This document shows, piece by piece, positions 9,965-20,200 of a stretch of 64,000 nt of DNA; the first letter of the stretch is position 1, and each line of letters opens with the position of its first letter. This DNA is from Bedellia somnulentella. Its lineage: Eukaryota; Arthropoda; Insecta; Lepidoptera; Bedelliidae. The stretch is taken from positions 19,081,915 through 19,145,914 of the forward strand of contig OY755181.1 in NCBI GenBank assembly GCA_963576735.1, written 5' to 3'. Both the position numbers and the translations under genes were made by a program. The notes under the pieces are model-generated. The model ran no database searches. It was given only the letters and a program-made list of their open reading frames with translations, and was not told the DNA's origin.

Positions 9965-10330
9965 TATAACATAACATAAACGTTCACGCCGAATATCCCC
10001 GAAGGGGTTGGCAGAGGTACTAATACTTCTGAACATCACGTGACTTTGTCACCTGGTGTTCAGAGTACCCACGTTTTGCATCGACTGTGTACTCACGTGA
10101 TAGGGGGCAGGCCTATCGCCGTTTTGTACGAATACACTGTCACATGACTAAGTACAACTCAGTCATGTGGGTTTCCTCACGATGTTTTCCCTCACCGTTA
10201 ACAACCATGATAAATTAACCACACACATGTCTTTAGAAAAGACAAATTGGTGTAGGCCCGACCCGGGATTTGAACACTAGTCGCTAGCACGTTAACCGGT
10301 GTTCTACCCATTGAGCTATCACGTCGTCGT
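9965..10330 (-). repeat. Family B SINE, full length
   Basis: Read on the minus strand it begins with a tRNA-like head holding an A box (TAGCTCAATGGG) and a B box (GTTCAAATCCC). It then carries GTGAGGGAAAACATCGTGAG, GAAACCCACATGACTGAG, a TACTCACGTGAT-like block and CCAACCCCTTCGGGGATATT, ending in a TTATG-rich tail. RNA polymerase III boxes plus the simple tail identify a tRNA-derived SINE of about 360 bp. Confidence 0.85.
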
Positions 10331-10374
10331 TATCACATAAAAAAAAGGTCTGGTGTTTTCACTACATATAGAGT

Positions 10375-10870
10375 TTTGTAGTGTGGCTTAGAATAGCACT
10401 ACCCCTTTTTCTTACCGCGGGTATACGTAAGAGGCGACTTGGGATATTGGGGCTTTTAAATGGATTTTTGGGCGATGCGGTCGGAGACATACATACATAC
10501 ATTTACTCACGGCTATAAATCCCTTAACGGGGTAGCCAGAGCTTTGGAATGAGTAACTCCTCAGCCACTTTTGGAAGGTTGAGTGGGGAAAGGATGGTAA
10601 AATAAAGGTTGTTGGTGATGGGACTCCAACCGCATCGCCCAAAAATCCCTTAAAAGCCCCAATACCGTTAGTCGCCTCTTACGTACACCCACCGGAAGAA
10701 ATGGGGTAGTGCTATTCTAAGCCGACACGACACCGCGACCTATCACCAGAATCCTTTATTTTACCATCTTTCCCCCACTTAACTTCCAAAAGTGGCTGAG
10801 GAATTTCTAATTCTGTTGCTCTGGCTAAACCTTCTAGAGATTAATAGCCGTGAGTGTATGTATTTAGTTG
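10375..10870 (+). repeat. Family A repeat split by an inverted family A copy
   Basis: The left half (10375-10490) runs from the GTGTGGCTTAGAATAGCAC block to GATGCGGTCGGAGAC. The right half (about 10735-10870) resumes at CTATCACCAGAATCCTTTA and ends at GTGAGTGTATGTATTTAG. Together they make one plus-strand copy interrupted by a second copy in the opposite direction. Confidence 0.75.
10491..10734 (-). repeat. Family A repeat nested in another copy
   Basis: It begins ATACATACATACATTTACTC, the reverse complement of the family A end, and finishes with CTATTCTAAGCCGACAC, the reverse complement of its start. It is nearly full length. Confidence 0.8.
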
Positions 10871-11599
10871 AAACACTGAGGCACACTACAGTATTTATTT
10901 GCTATTTTATATCACAAAACTACAAAAACTCCATGCGTACGTAAGCGTGAGCGACGAATGGCCGGGGGTGTGACGTCACATCGCCATTTTCCCGCGCCAA
11001 CCGCTATTAAAGCCGTCTCGGCCGAAAATGCGCACTTTAAACCTTAATATTTCAGCCATTTTTTAAGTAATCAAAAAAGTAAAACCACAGATTTTCTCGT
11101 AATCATTTGTAGAATTATTTGGCGTATAAAATAAAAAAAACGTTGGTCAGGGCCATTGTCCAAAAGATAATTAAAAATGTCAATTTTATATTTATTGAAT
11201 AACAGTAATTTTGTCTCATCCTTTACTAGATTATACAGCTTATCTATATCGCCATTTCATAACCGTTTCTCTGACAAATCGATTGACTTTTAATATTTGG
11301 TTTAGTTAATTGTATTTTATGGTTTCCTCTTTGTGGTCTCGATTTTGGCTCCTTTAGTTAAAAAAGTGATCTATTTTTATACACGGATAATAATAATAAA
11401 TAAATAATAATAAATATTGTTTATTTAGCATAAAAACTTAATATTACAGATTTCTAACGGCCCCGCACTAGGATAAGACCTGTATTGCGGAAGACCTCAC
11501 ACAATGACTAATTTGATTTTATAAAAAGTATTACTCACAAAATTATTCTTACATTACAGCTATTGTTACTTATAACTACTAAAAATACAAAACTAAAAC
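10871..11599. other. Non-coding stretch with LINE-tail-like sequence
   Basis: No gene is seen. The part from about 11390 contains AATAATAAATAAATAATAAT followed by CCCCGCACTAGGATAAGACC and TGTATTGCGGAAGACCTC, which resembles 25535-25575. These look like 3' ends of related non-LTR elements on the minus strand. Confidence 0.4.
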
Positions 11600-11940
11600 T
11601 AAATAAGGAATAAAAGGGGTCCCAAAATACTTCCCTGGGATAATCGTTTTAACGATTTTCTCGAGTCTTTGAGAGGCCTATACGATTGACAGGCAACGTA
11701 GACTGCGCCGGAGAGCTCGGTGTTTGGAGTGATATGTCCTTTGTACGTGAATGGCTTCGAAGCATTTAGCTTGGGGTTCATCGGGGCGTTGGTTGGGTTC
11801 CGAAAGAACGCTACTAGAGCGTCTCTCATGGGTCCCGTATCTGATGAAATTGAGGTATCTGAGGTATTTTCTGTTGTAAAAAACTGAGCCCTTAGTCGTT
11901 GGTCTCAAAGGGTTGGCGAAACCCGAAGGCCACGTATTGC
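11600..11940 (-). pseudogene. Unclassified minus-strand repeat with LINE RT motif fragment
   Basis: On the minus strand, 11600-11650 encodes SQGSILGPLLFL, the reverse-transcriptase block around the PQGS motif of non-LTR elements. The preceding 250 bases have two overlapping short frames but no recognisable domain. The two parts may come from different elements. Confidence 0.3.
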
Positions 11941-12099
11941 ATTTGCATAAACATGAAATTATAAAGCTTGTTCTTTTCGTTATCCTGCGAATATCATAAT
12001 GGTGATATACATTTGTTATAGTATTTTAGAATATTTTGCTTGAATATAGATATAAGTTAGATAAGAATAATTACTTCCTGGGAAGACTCCGGTGATGTT

Positions 12100-12335
12100 T
12101 CAATTGTTATTTTGTGCAAATATTTTTTTTTTTTTTTATTATATCATCATTAAAATTACAGTTACCTACCCCCTCTTTTTCATTAATCAAGTAGAAATTA
12201 ACATATTAAATTTATAATTTTCATTTATAGCTTCATGTGTAAAATAATTGGCTCGAGACGCTGGCAAAGATGTGTTTCACAAATTTCAGAATTACCATTA
12301 TTTAAAAAAAAATAATTAAGTAACTTTATCAAATT
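12100..12335 (+). repeat. I-clade LINE 3'-UTR-like fragment
   Basis: The segment TTTTCATTTATAGCTTCATG ... GACGCTGGCAAAGATGTGTTTCACAA matches the end of the intact element near 55508-55570 (TGACGTTGGCAAAAATGTGTTACACAA). It therefore looks like the 3' end of a related I-clade LINE, located immediately upstream of a 5'-truncated ORF2 of the same family. Confidence 0.45.
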
Positions 12336-12338
12336 TTA

Positions 12339-14732
12339 GATGCTTTGAGAGATTCCTCGCCTGGAATAGATGGTTTTCCTTATTCATTTATTGCTAAATG
12401 TGGTTCTTCTCTCCGCGACTTCTTCCTTATCGTTGTGAACAAAATATTCGATGCAGGGTTACCTCCAGAGTCATGGCACTCCCAAATTATTATCCCTATT
12501 TTAAAATCCGGAAAACAGAGTAATTATTCTACATCTTATCGACCAATAGCTTTATCATCAGCTCTTGCTAAAATTATGGAACATCTTATAAAAAATCGAT
12601 TAGAATGGATAATCGAAAGTAGAGGTATTTTATCAAACAGACAATTTGGCTTCCGGAAAGGTGTGGGCACCATTGATAGTTTAAGCACTTTGATCACGGA
12701 TATTCGCCTCGCTTTTTCAGATAATAAATCTGTTATCGGAGCTTTTCTAGACATTTCTGCTGCATACGACAATGTACTTTTGGCAATTCTACAACAAAAG
12801 TTAGTGTCATTAAATATCCCTCATAAACTAATTACAATTATATCGAACCTACTCATATGTAGGTCTATTTCCGTGAGATCAGATGACGGGTTCCTCTCAT
12901 CCCGATTAATATGGAAAGGCCTTCCACAAGGATCTGTCTTAAGTCCCATTCTATTTAATATTTATTCCTATGATCTTCATCAGTCTGTTGAACCTTTCTG
13001 TAAAATACTTCAATATGCTGATGACTTATGTCTCTACATAGATTCGTCCGACTTTGATGTTGCCACATCTCGCTTCGCAATACATCATTTGAATGAATGG
13101 TTATTTAATCACGGTCTCAGTCTTTCTGTTTCCAAATGCTGCGTAGTTGTTTTTTCTAGAAAACGGGACATTCCGGCCACTCCGATTGTATCTGACCACA
13201 TTCCTCTTCCCATTCACGACCAAGTTAAATTTCTTGGTGTTATTCTTGACTCAAAATTATCAGGTATCCCTCACATGCAACATATTATTAATAAATGTGA
13301 AAAGAATATTAATATTCTTCGATGCTTGTCTGGTGTATGGTGGGGATCCCACCCATTTACTCAAAAACTTCTGTATAATGCATTAATACGTAGTCATTTA
13401 GATTATGGTACTTTTTTATTAGAACCATGTAGCAAGCTGTATTTAGTTAAATTAGACAATATTCAGTCAAAGTGTCTCCGCATCATCTTAGGAGCTATGA
13501 AATCCTCGCCTATTAATGCCCTTCAAGTAGAATGTGTCGAACCCCCACTCAATTTACGAAGGCAGTATTTATCTGATAGATTTATAACAAAATTTTTGCA
13601 ATCTTCATCTCATCCTTTACTTCCATCTTTACAATCTCTTTCACTAAAAGTGGGAACCAGCCGTTATTGGTCTCACAAGTCCCTTCCACGTGTTTTTCAA
13701 AGTATAAATAAATTTAATCATTCCCTTTCTTCGTTAGTCAGATTTCAATCGAATCCCATATTTTCTACTCAATTTGCTTGTTTAATTTACCTCCCAGAAA
13801 TCATTTTAAATTTAGGTATAGAAAAAGAGTCCCTCTCTCCTGATACGGAACTAAAATATAAAATTGATGTTCTTTGGAAAGATTGGCTTGTCATTTATAC
13901 TGATGCATCTAAACTTTTGAACTCAGAGTGCGTTGGCTCCGCTGTTTGGATTCCCTCTCGCAAAATAATCTTGAGCATGAAATCTCCTGTCCATTCTTCA
14001 GTTGCTATTTTAGAAGCCGTCAAATTCATTGAATCCCATTCCATTAATAAAGCGGTTATTTTTACAGACTCAAAAAGCTGTCTACAAGCTTTACAATCAA
14101 ATCAATTTCATGCCAAAACCAAATTTCCATTAATCCTCGATTTGAAAACTGCTTTACATCGATGTTTCCTTAATAACATTAAAATAGTCTTAGCTTGGAT
14201 TCCTAGCCATTGTGGCATTTCAGGGAACACTCATGCCGATTCTGCAGCCAAGATTGCTTGTGATTCAGGAATTGATACCAATAAACTTTATTCTCATGAC
14301 CTAGTAGCCCAATCATCAGTATTCCTTAAAAATTCTTGGTATGAAAATTGGAAACATTCTATTCAGTTTAAAGGAAAATTTTACGCGGGTATTCAACCGG
14401 AAATTCCCTCTAAGCCTTGGTTTTTTAAATATAAACAATGCTCAAAGACATCTACCTCTACCATATGTAGAATGAGACTAGGGCATTGTTGCTCTCCAGT
14501 TTTTCTCGCTAAAATCAAAATTAAAGATAATTCGTTATGTGAATGTGGACTTGAGGAAGGAACTTTGGATCATTTATTTTTTAACTGTTCAAAATTAACG
14601 ACATCATTTTATGATATTCTCCCTTCTTCTATTCCTAAACCTACTAACATGATAAATGTGTTATCACTTGTTCATACTGACTTTGTGAAAACTTTAAGTT
14701 ATTTCATATCTTCTAATGGAATTAAATTATAA
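12339..14732 (+). CDS. I-clade LINE ORF2 fragment: RT and RNase H
   Basis: A single open frame of about 797 residues has no proper start; it opens right after a TAG inside what was RT coding sequence, so the endonuclease and RT N-terminus are lost. Positions are counted from 12345. RT shows SPGIDG near 5-10, YRPIAL, FLDISAAYDN near 134-143, LPQGSVLSP and the catalytic YADD at 224-227. RNase H follows with Asp520 (TDAS), Glu557, Asp575 (FTDSKS) and Asp632 (HADSAAK), a complete catalytic set. A C-terminal CECG...DHLFFNC cluster follows. RT plus RNase H and this zinc cluster place it with the I clade; it is the same family as the element at 50024-55594. Its 3' UTR is not recognisable after the stop. 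It is a dead fragment, although the frame is intact. Confidence 0.85.
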   Translation, partial: DALRDSSPGIDGFPYSFIAKCGSSLRDFFLIVVNKIFDAGLPPESWHSQIIIPILKSGKQSNYSTSYRPIALSSALAKIMEHLIKNRLEWIIESRGILSNRQFGFRKGVGTIDSLSTLITDIRLAFSDNKSVIGAFLDISAAYDNVLLAILQQKLVSLNIPHKLITIISNLLICRSISVRSDDGFLSSRLIWKGLPQGSVLSPILFNIYSYDLHQSVEPFCKILQYADDLCLYIDSSDFDVATSRFAIHHLNEWLFNHGLSLSVSKCCVVVFSRKRDIPATPIVSDHIPLPIHDQVKFLGVILDSKLSGIPHMQHIINKCEKNINILRCLSGVWWGSHPFTQKLLYNALIRSHLDYGTFLLEPCSKLYLVKLDNIQSKCLRIILGAMKSSPINALQVECVEPPLNLRRQYLSDRFITKFLQSSSHPLLPSLQSLSLKVGTSRYWSHKSLPRVFQSINKFNHSLSSLVRFQSNPIFSTQFACLIYLPEIILNLGIEKESLSPDTELKYKIDVLWKDWLVIYTDASKLLNSECVGSAVWIPSRKIILSMKSPVHSSVAILEAVKFIESHSINKAVIFTDSKSCLQALQSNQFHAKTKFPLILDLKTALHRCFLNNIKIVLAWIPSHCGISGNTHADSAAKIACDSGIDTNKLYSHDLVAQSSVFLKNSWYENWKHSIQFKGKFYAGIQPEIPSKPWFFKYKQCSKTSTSTICRMRLGHCCSPVFLAKIKIKDNSLCECGLEEGTLDHLFFNCSKLTTSFYDILPSSIPKPTNMINVLSLVHTDFVKTLSYFISSNGIKL

Positions 14733-14920
14733 TATCATAGATCAAATTCCTAAAAAAATATTATCTATTTTTATTTCTATATGTCATCTTAAAATATACA
14801 TATATTTGTATCTATTAATCTCTTTCTGACTCTAAGATATTTAAAAACAGTAATAATTAAATTTCGTTTTTATCGGACTTATTTCAAAAAGTAAGCTGTT
14901 TCTATTTCACTCTGACGCTG
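14733..14920. other. AT-rich flank left of the Transib element
   Basis: No gene is seen; the last five bases (CGCTG, 14916-14920) are the left target-site duplication of the adjacent element. Confidence 0.5.
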
Positions 14921-14960
14921 CACAGTGATTCGCGTAGAACAAGCTAGGTTGACAAAAGTC
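14921..14960 (+). repeat. Transib left terminal inverted repeat (RSS-like)
   Basis: It opens with heptamer CACAGTG, then 24 bases, then ACAAAAGTC. The consensus V(D)J recombination signal is CACAGTG, 12 or 23 bases, ACAAAAACC; the nonamer-like part matches at 7 of 9 positions. Confidence 0.85.
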
Positions 14961-15184
14961 ATTGTCCAATTTCCTGGAATTGATCGTTTTATGTTGTCAA
15001 GAACAACCCTATTATCTCATTTCCAAGAATTGATCGTGCAAAGTCCCGTTATGGCGTGCTAATGAGGTGTTAAAGGGTAAGTAATGACGATTATTACTAA
15101 TTTGTAATCGTCTCAGTTGCAATTTTGCCACACATTCGACAACACCTCATGACTTGTGCAGTAAACGAATCAGTGTTTTGTGCT

Positions 15185-15924
15185 ATGGATCCTATTAGTA
15201 CAGGTAAGAACATTATATTTTTATAGAAATCTTACTCCTAGGTAACTAAAGCCAATAAAATTTTACGGTCTAAAGGATAGTAGGAAAAACACCAAAAAAA
15301 ATTTTTCTTTAAAATGTTTTATAGACTGCAACTTTTTGTCTCCACATGTCTCCGGGTTAGATTTTATATATGTCGTAGATCTAAGTCTAAACTTAATATT
15401 AAACATCACTTTCCATGCTCCTTTTTTGCTCTAACATTGTTTTTATTTTTTTTACAGAGCAAGTGTTTAGTGTTTCGAAAATTGAATTTTTCGAAGAGTG
15501 GATCAAACACGATAAAGAAAACAGAAATTCACACATTTTTGATTTCCTTTCGGTTAAATTTGATCTCTCAAATATAACCGAAGTATCCTTGCGTGATATC
15601 ACCAAGAGCATCGCTGCTAGTAGCACGAAAATAGCCCAAAAATGGAATATTGCTAGTCGCATTAGGGAAAGGTTTCTCTCTATGCATAAAACATGGCTGG
15701 AAGGCACAGACTTTCATTTCAAGGTGTCTGTTAACCCTCCAGTTGTCACCACTTCTACTGAGGGTGCTCAGCGACCGGGAAGACCTCAAAAGAGCTTTGA
15801 GGAGTCATCATATAAAACAAAAAAACCACGTGTGAACGGCATAGTTTCTGGATGGAGTGCAAAAGAGTTGGCAATTGCTGCAGAAGTAGCTAGTAGATCG
15901 GAAGGCAAGCGGAAGAAAATTTAA
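15185..15924 (+). CDS. Transib transposase N-terminal region, two exons
   Basis: A short exon (15185-15203, encoding MDPIST plus one base) ends at a GTAAGAAC donor. The next exon starts at 15458 after a T-rich tract and ACAG. Joined in phase they give about 160 residues ending GKRKKI. The segment RPGRPQKSFEESSYKTKK matches the GRP-KSFE(E/D) block in Transib transposase N-termini. This region normally precedes the DDE catalytic domain that cuts and joins DNA ends. Here the frame stops right at the deletion junction, so a truncated protein without catalytic residues would result. It might still bind the element ends. Confidence 0.7.
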
Positions 15925-15925
15925 T

Positions 15926-16348
15926 ATTATCTTAAGAACCCTTGCCTCAGGCTATGATATAAATTTAGAAAAAAATGAAGAAGCTTGTCGTGAAACGCGT
16001 GAGCTGTATCTAAGTCTGTATTCGTGGTATTTCATGCCCCTTACCGTGCATAAGATCCTTGTGCATAGTATACAGGTCTTAAAAACAGCACTTCTTCCGA
16101 TTGGACAATTCTCCGAAGAAGCCCTAGAAGCGCGTAATAAAGACCTGCGCCGATTTCACTTGCACAATACGCGGAAGACGTCTCGCATTGCCACAAATAC
16201 AGACCTATTACACATGCTTTTAACTACATCCGACCCTTTGATTAACGACTTCAGACATATGCCCAGGAAAAAGCCTGAAAAGTTAAATTCGGAAGTTTTA
16301 AAATTAGTTATCCCGCCTTTTCGGTGCCCATTTCGCGACCTTATGTAA
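15926..16348 (+). pseudogene. Transib transposase C-terminal region
   Basis: The frame encodes about 140 residues beginning IILRTLASGYDINLE and including YSWYFMPLTVHKILVH, LLPIGQFSEEALEARNKDL and RKTSRIATNTDLLHMLL. These blocks match the C-terminal part of Transib transposases and are similar to RAG1 (VHKILIHG, EEAxEARNK). It is out of frame with the N-terminal piece and lacks the catalytic centre, so it is a remnant. It ends at a natural-looking TAA. Confidence 0.75.
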
Positions 16349-16676
16349 ATATCCCTCGTAATGAAAATGATTACATAGAGTCGGATTCAGATGATAATAG
16401 TCATAGCGAATGATTGTAACATATATAGAATATTAATTTTTAAGTAGCTGACTTGTAAACATTTGTTTTTCATATTAGTTTTAAGTTTAGAAAAATGTTT
16501 AATGTGGAAGAAATCATGATTTTTGCATTTATTTTAATATATATATATATATTATTTTTTTCATTTTTTGTATTTTTATTTACACCACCCCTCCCATTTA
16601 ACTTAAGTCATGAAATGTAAAAAAAAGTACAGAATACGTATGATTAAGCACATATAGACCCATGCGAGTCGAAAAA

Positions 16677-16716
16677 TAATTTTGTCCAGCTAGCTTGTTC
16701 TACGCGAATCACTGTG
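16677..16716 (-). repeat. Transib right terminal inverted repeat (RSS-like)
   Basis: Read inward it gives CACAGTG, 24 bases and ACAAAATTA. The first 27 bases are identical to the left end, and the next bases diverge (CTGG against GTTG) before the shared ACAAAA. Confidence 0.85.
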
Positions 16717-16950
16717 CGCTGGCAGAATGTATAATCTGTATACGAGGGCCAATGAACAAGATAATAATAATAATAACTTTATCAAACTTTCTTTAGACAG
16801 AGATTAAGAATTTTTACTGGTAAATTAAAATAACAGTATTAAATGAATTAATGAAAAGTGTAAGAATGTTCTAGTGATCATTTAATTTTAATTGTTAATT
16901 GAAAGAGTATATTCTTAGGACACATAACATATTATGGATCTTGGCTTTCA

Positions 16951-17207
16951 ATGGCAGCTTTAATAGGTTATAATCGTATTTTCAATCTTGTGAGAAAAAC
17001 TGTAGCTTCGAGAGCAATAATGACTTCAGCGAGTCGTGCCGAAAAAGTGTTGGAGGGTCTTAAAAGCAACCCGTACTTCGATAAATACTCAGAGCGAATA
17101 GCAGCTCTCCAGAAAACGTCGCCAGAAGAGCTCTTGCGACGCGTAGAGGAAGCGGAGAAACGAAAAGAAGAGGAACGAAAAGCACGCTTCGCGTCGCCGG
17201 ATACCCG
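16951..17207 (+). CDS. ATPAF1: ATPAF1 exon 1 (presequence and charged helix)
   Basis: It encodes residues 1-85 plus two bases, ending CCGGATACCCG before the donor GTATGC. It contains the presequence and a Glu/Lys/Arg-rich helix. Confidence 0.9.
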
Positions 17208-20200
17208 GTATGCAGCTTTGTTTCCTTTCATATGCTACAGCATCTTAAAACGTTAAAGCTTAACTATAATAAACACATGACTAAAATTTATTCACTTACA
17301 TACATATGCTCATGCCATCATCATCATCAGCCAATAGATGCAATAATTTGTTTCAAGGGTCGCCTGCAATAATTTTTGGTCAGTCTCAATATGGCTCACA
17401 ATTTGATAATCAACATGCCTATTCTTGATTTTGAGGTTTAATAGCGAAATTATGGCTTGTATATGCAAAGATATTTCTCCGTGGCTTCACAAAACTGTTT
17501 GCATTGTTCCAATAAACTTATTAGTCTCCCATGAATCATGGTGACCAAGTATCTAAAATCAAATGGTTTCTAATACATACATACATACATATACTCACGG
17601 CTATAAATCTCAAGAAAGGGGTAGCCAGAGCTAAGGAATTAGACAATCCTAAGCCGCTTTTGGAAATTTGAGTGGGGAAAAGATGGTAAAATAAAGGTTT
17701 TTGGTGATGGGTCTCCAACCGCATCGCCCAAAAATCCCTTAAAAGCCCCAATACCGTTAGTTGCCTTTTATGTACACCCACCGGAAGAAATGGGGTAGTG
17801 CTATTCTAAGCCGACACTACACAGCACTAATATGACTGGTTTCTAATATGACTTATATTTGTTAGTTTATGATTATAGGTAAACACTTAATAATGGCATT
17901 AGCGTGACAAACTTTAACATACCAAAATACAAATAATTAGATAATAGTCATTTCGACCTGAAAGAGTTAGGGTCTTCATAATAACGTCAATTAATAAATG
18001 ACCATGTAGCGTGTATAATTTAAAATAAACATATTGTTTCAGGCAGTATTCATCGGTACTGAACCCAAAGGCGCCCCCCACGGAGGGTGTGCGGGGAGGT
18101 GAGAAGAAACTAGATGATATAATGAAAGTAGATCTGGTGAAGGACAAGTCGGCGGCGGAGATCTCGGCACTATGGGAGGAGTTCCACCGCGGCAAGCCCG
18201 CGCTGTGCGCCAGCGTGACGCGCCGGCAGCTGGAGCAGCAGCAGACCGCCGCGCGGCTCTACCCCACCTTCGTGCTGCCGCTGCCGCGCGAACAAGGGTA
18301 CGAGTAGTAGTACAGTACTCAACTGTACTGCCTTCAATAATATCATATAACATAACATTCAGTACAACGTAATGTGAATTACAACAATACTTAGTTTTAC
18401 CGGCTCAGAATGACAGACCCCTTAAGAATGATAGACGCCTTTGTACCCACGGATGTCGTAAGAGGTGAGAGGTCGTACCTTTAGCTATTGGGTTTCATTA
18501 AGTAGTTTTTGAGAGATGTGGTTGGAGACCCATCACTAACAATATTTTATTTCTAGATGGTAGGTCTCCTGTGAACTTCTGAATGTGACTGAAGAGTATC
18601 CTGGCTACCCCTTTTTGGGAGATATGGCCGTGACTATATGTATGTATGTATGTACTTAGTTTTAACTAAAGATATAAAAAAAAAAACGTTTATTTACAAG
18701 AACAAGAGTATTAAGCTATTTATTACGAAGAAATACAAGCATTTATTTAACAATATTAATGAATTTAATATTAAATACACGACTGTTAGTAATTGCTTAA
18801 TTTACACAGTAGATTTCCCTTCATTTGTAACCCCAACAAAAGAGGGGTTTCCAGGCTTAGGACAGGCAATATTAAAGCACTACTTCACTTAGGCCTACAC
18901 TATCTAACAACATCGATTCGTCGGCCACTACAAATACCTTACTAAAAGGCCTACCACACGCTCATGCTTGATCCTTTTTATTACTAGCAAACACTTGAAA
19001 TATAAAAGAAGGAGAAATATTTCTTTATCGGGAAACATTGTGTTCACATCAATGATATCAACAAGAATGTGGCTTATGCAAACTAGTTTAAGCCGTGTGG
19101 TAGCCTCGTCAGTGTTCAGTCTTACTAGGTGATTTGCATGCGCAAGCTAAACTGTGGCCAAGCATGAGCATGTGGTAGGCCTATAAGCAAACGCTTAATA
19201 TATAATTTGTTATGCCAAATTATACCGGGTTATGCGTACTGGTTCAGGAGGTGTACTGTTATATTGGTAATTATACCGTAAGCATAGAATAAAAGTGCTG
19301 AGCATAGTTAGCAGTTTAGATAGATTGCGAAACAGTTTGCATTGACGTCAATGAAAACTGTTTACTCATGATTTATTAATTAGTGCATTATTCAGATTGG
19401 ATTGGACTTTTGTCGGGTTAAGAATTTAAAGCTATTTAATAAAGGGTTTTTCTTCTTAAAACTTTGTTTTCAAAAGCTATTCCTGACCTACCCCGTAACA
19501 GTACACTTCACATCGAGAACTATATTTGGCATGCACCTTTCCTAACTGATTTTATAATATATTCGTGTCCCTCTCATCCTTTTGAAGGTCAGTCGAAGTT
19601 TATAACTGAAGTATAGAATAATATTAATATTGGCGCTTACTAGTCGATGAAACCAACGACAACTACAGAGGTACGTTGGATTAGGCGAATATCACCATGC
19701 CTACTCACTTTTCAAAACTGTCAAATCCGATTATTCATTTCATGCAAATGCAGCGAAACAGAAAATCTTTATAGGGAGTTAGAAGTTTGCTTTTATCGTT
19801 CTCGATGTGAAGAGTAGACCTCCAGTGTGCGGTAGATCCATGTTACGCGGCAAACATTACGAACAGTATTTACCCATAATTATAATGTTTCTGTTTATGA
19901 AAACCTCATGTGGGGCTTTTTACTAATTAATAAAGGAAAGAAAAATTATACTAATTGAAAAGTGTAAAAGAAACAAACAAATTTCGGACTTGTAGCCACT
20001 TGACAGTATAGCTCAATGAGGGCTAACGTTTTTATGCTCACCAATTGGCGCCACTGGCGAGTGAGGTCCGGATCTAAAGATCCAAAGTGTGAAAAAAAAA
20101 ATAGCTGTAAACTCGGTAAAGAACCTTAATTTCGACAAAATATTTTGTTTGTAATGCTGTGTATTGTTGGCTTAGAATAGCACTACCCCATTTTTTTCAG

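Larger units (their letters stand above)
14921..16716 (+). mobile_element. Transib DNA transposon, internally deleted
   Basis: The 1796-bp element has perfect 27-bp terminal inverted repeats beginning CACAGTGATTCGCGTAG and is flanked by the 5-bp duplication CGCTG (14916-14920 and 16717-16721). Five-base GC-rich duplications and CAC-starting ends are the hallmarks of Transib, the superfamily from which the RAG1 recombinase arose. It retains the transposase N-terminal region (15185-15924) and C-terminal region (15926-16348), but the middle with the DDE catalytic core is missing. It is thus non-autonomous. It ends 230 bases before the ATPAF1 start codon. Confidence 0.88.

Noticed and set aside
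18039..18372. Other open frames around ATPAF1 exon 2
   Set aside because: They are high-GC shadows; the exon frame is set by splice phase and homology.
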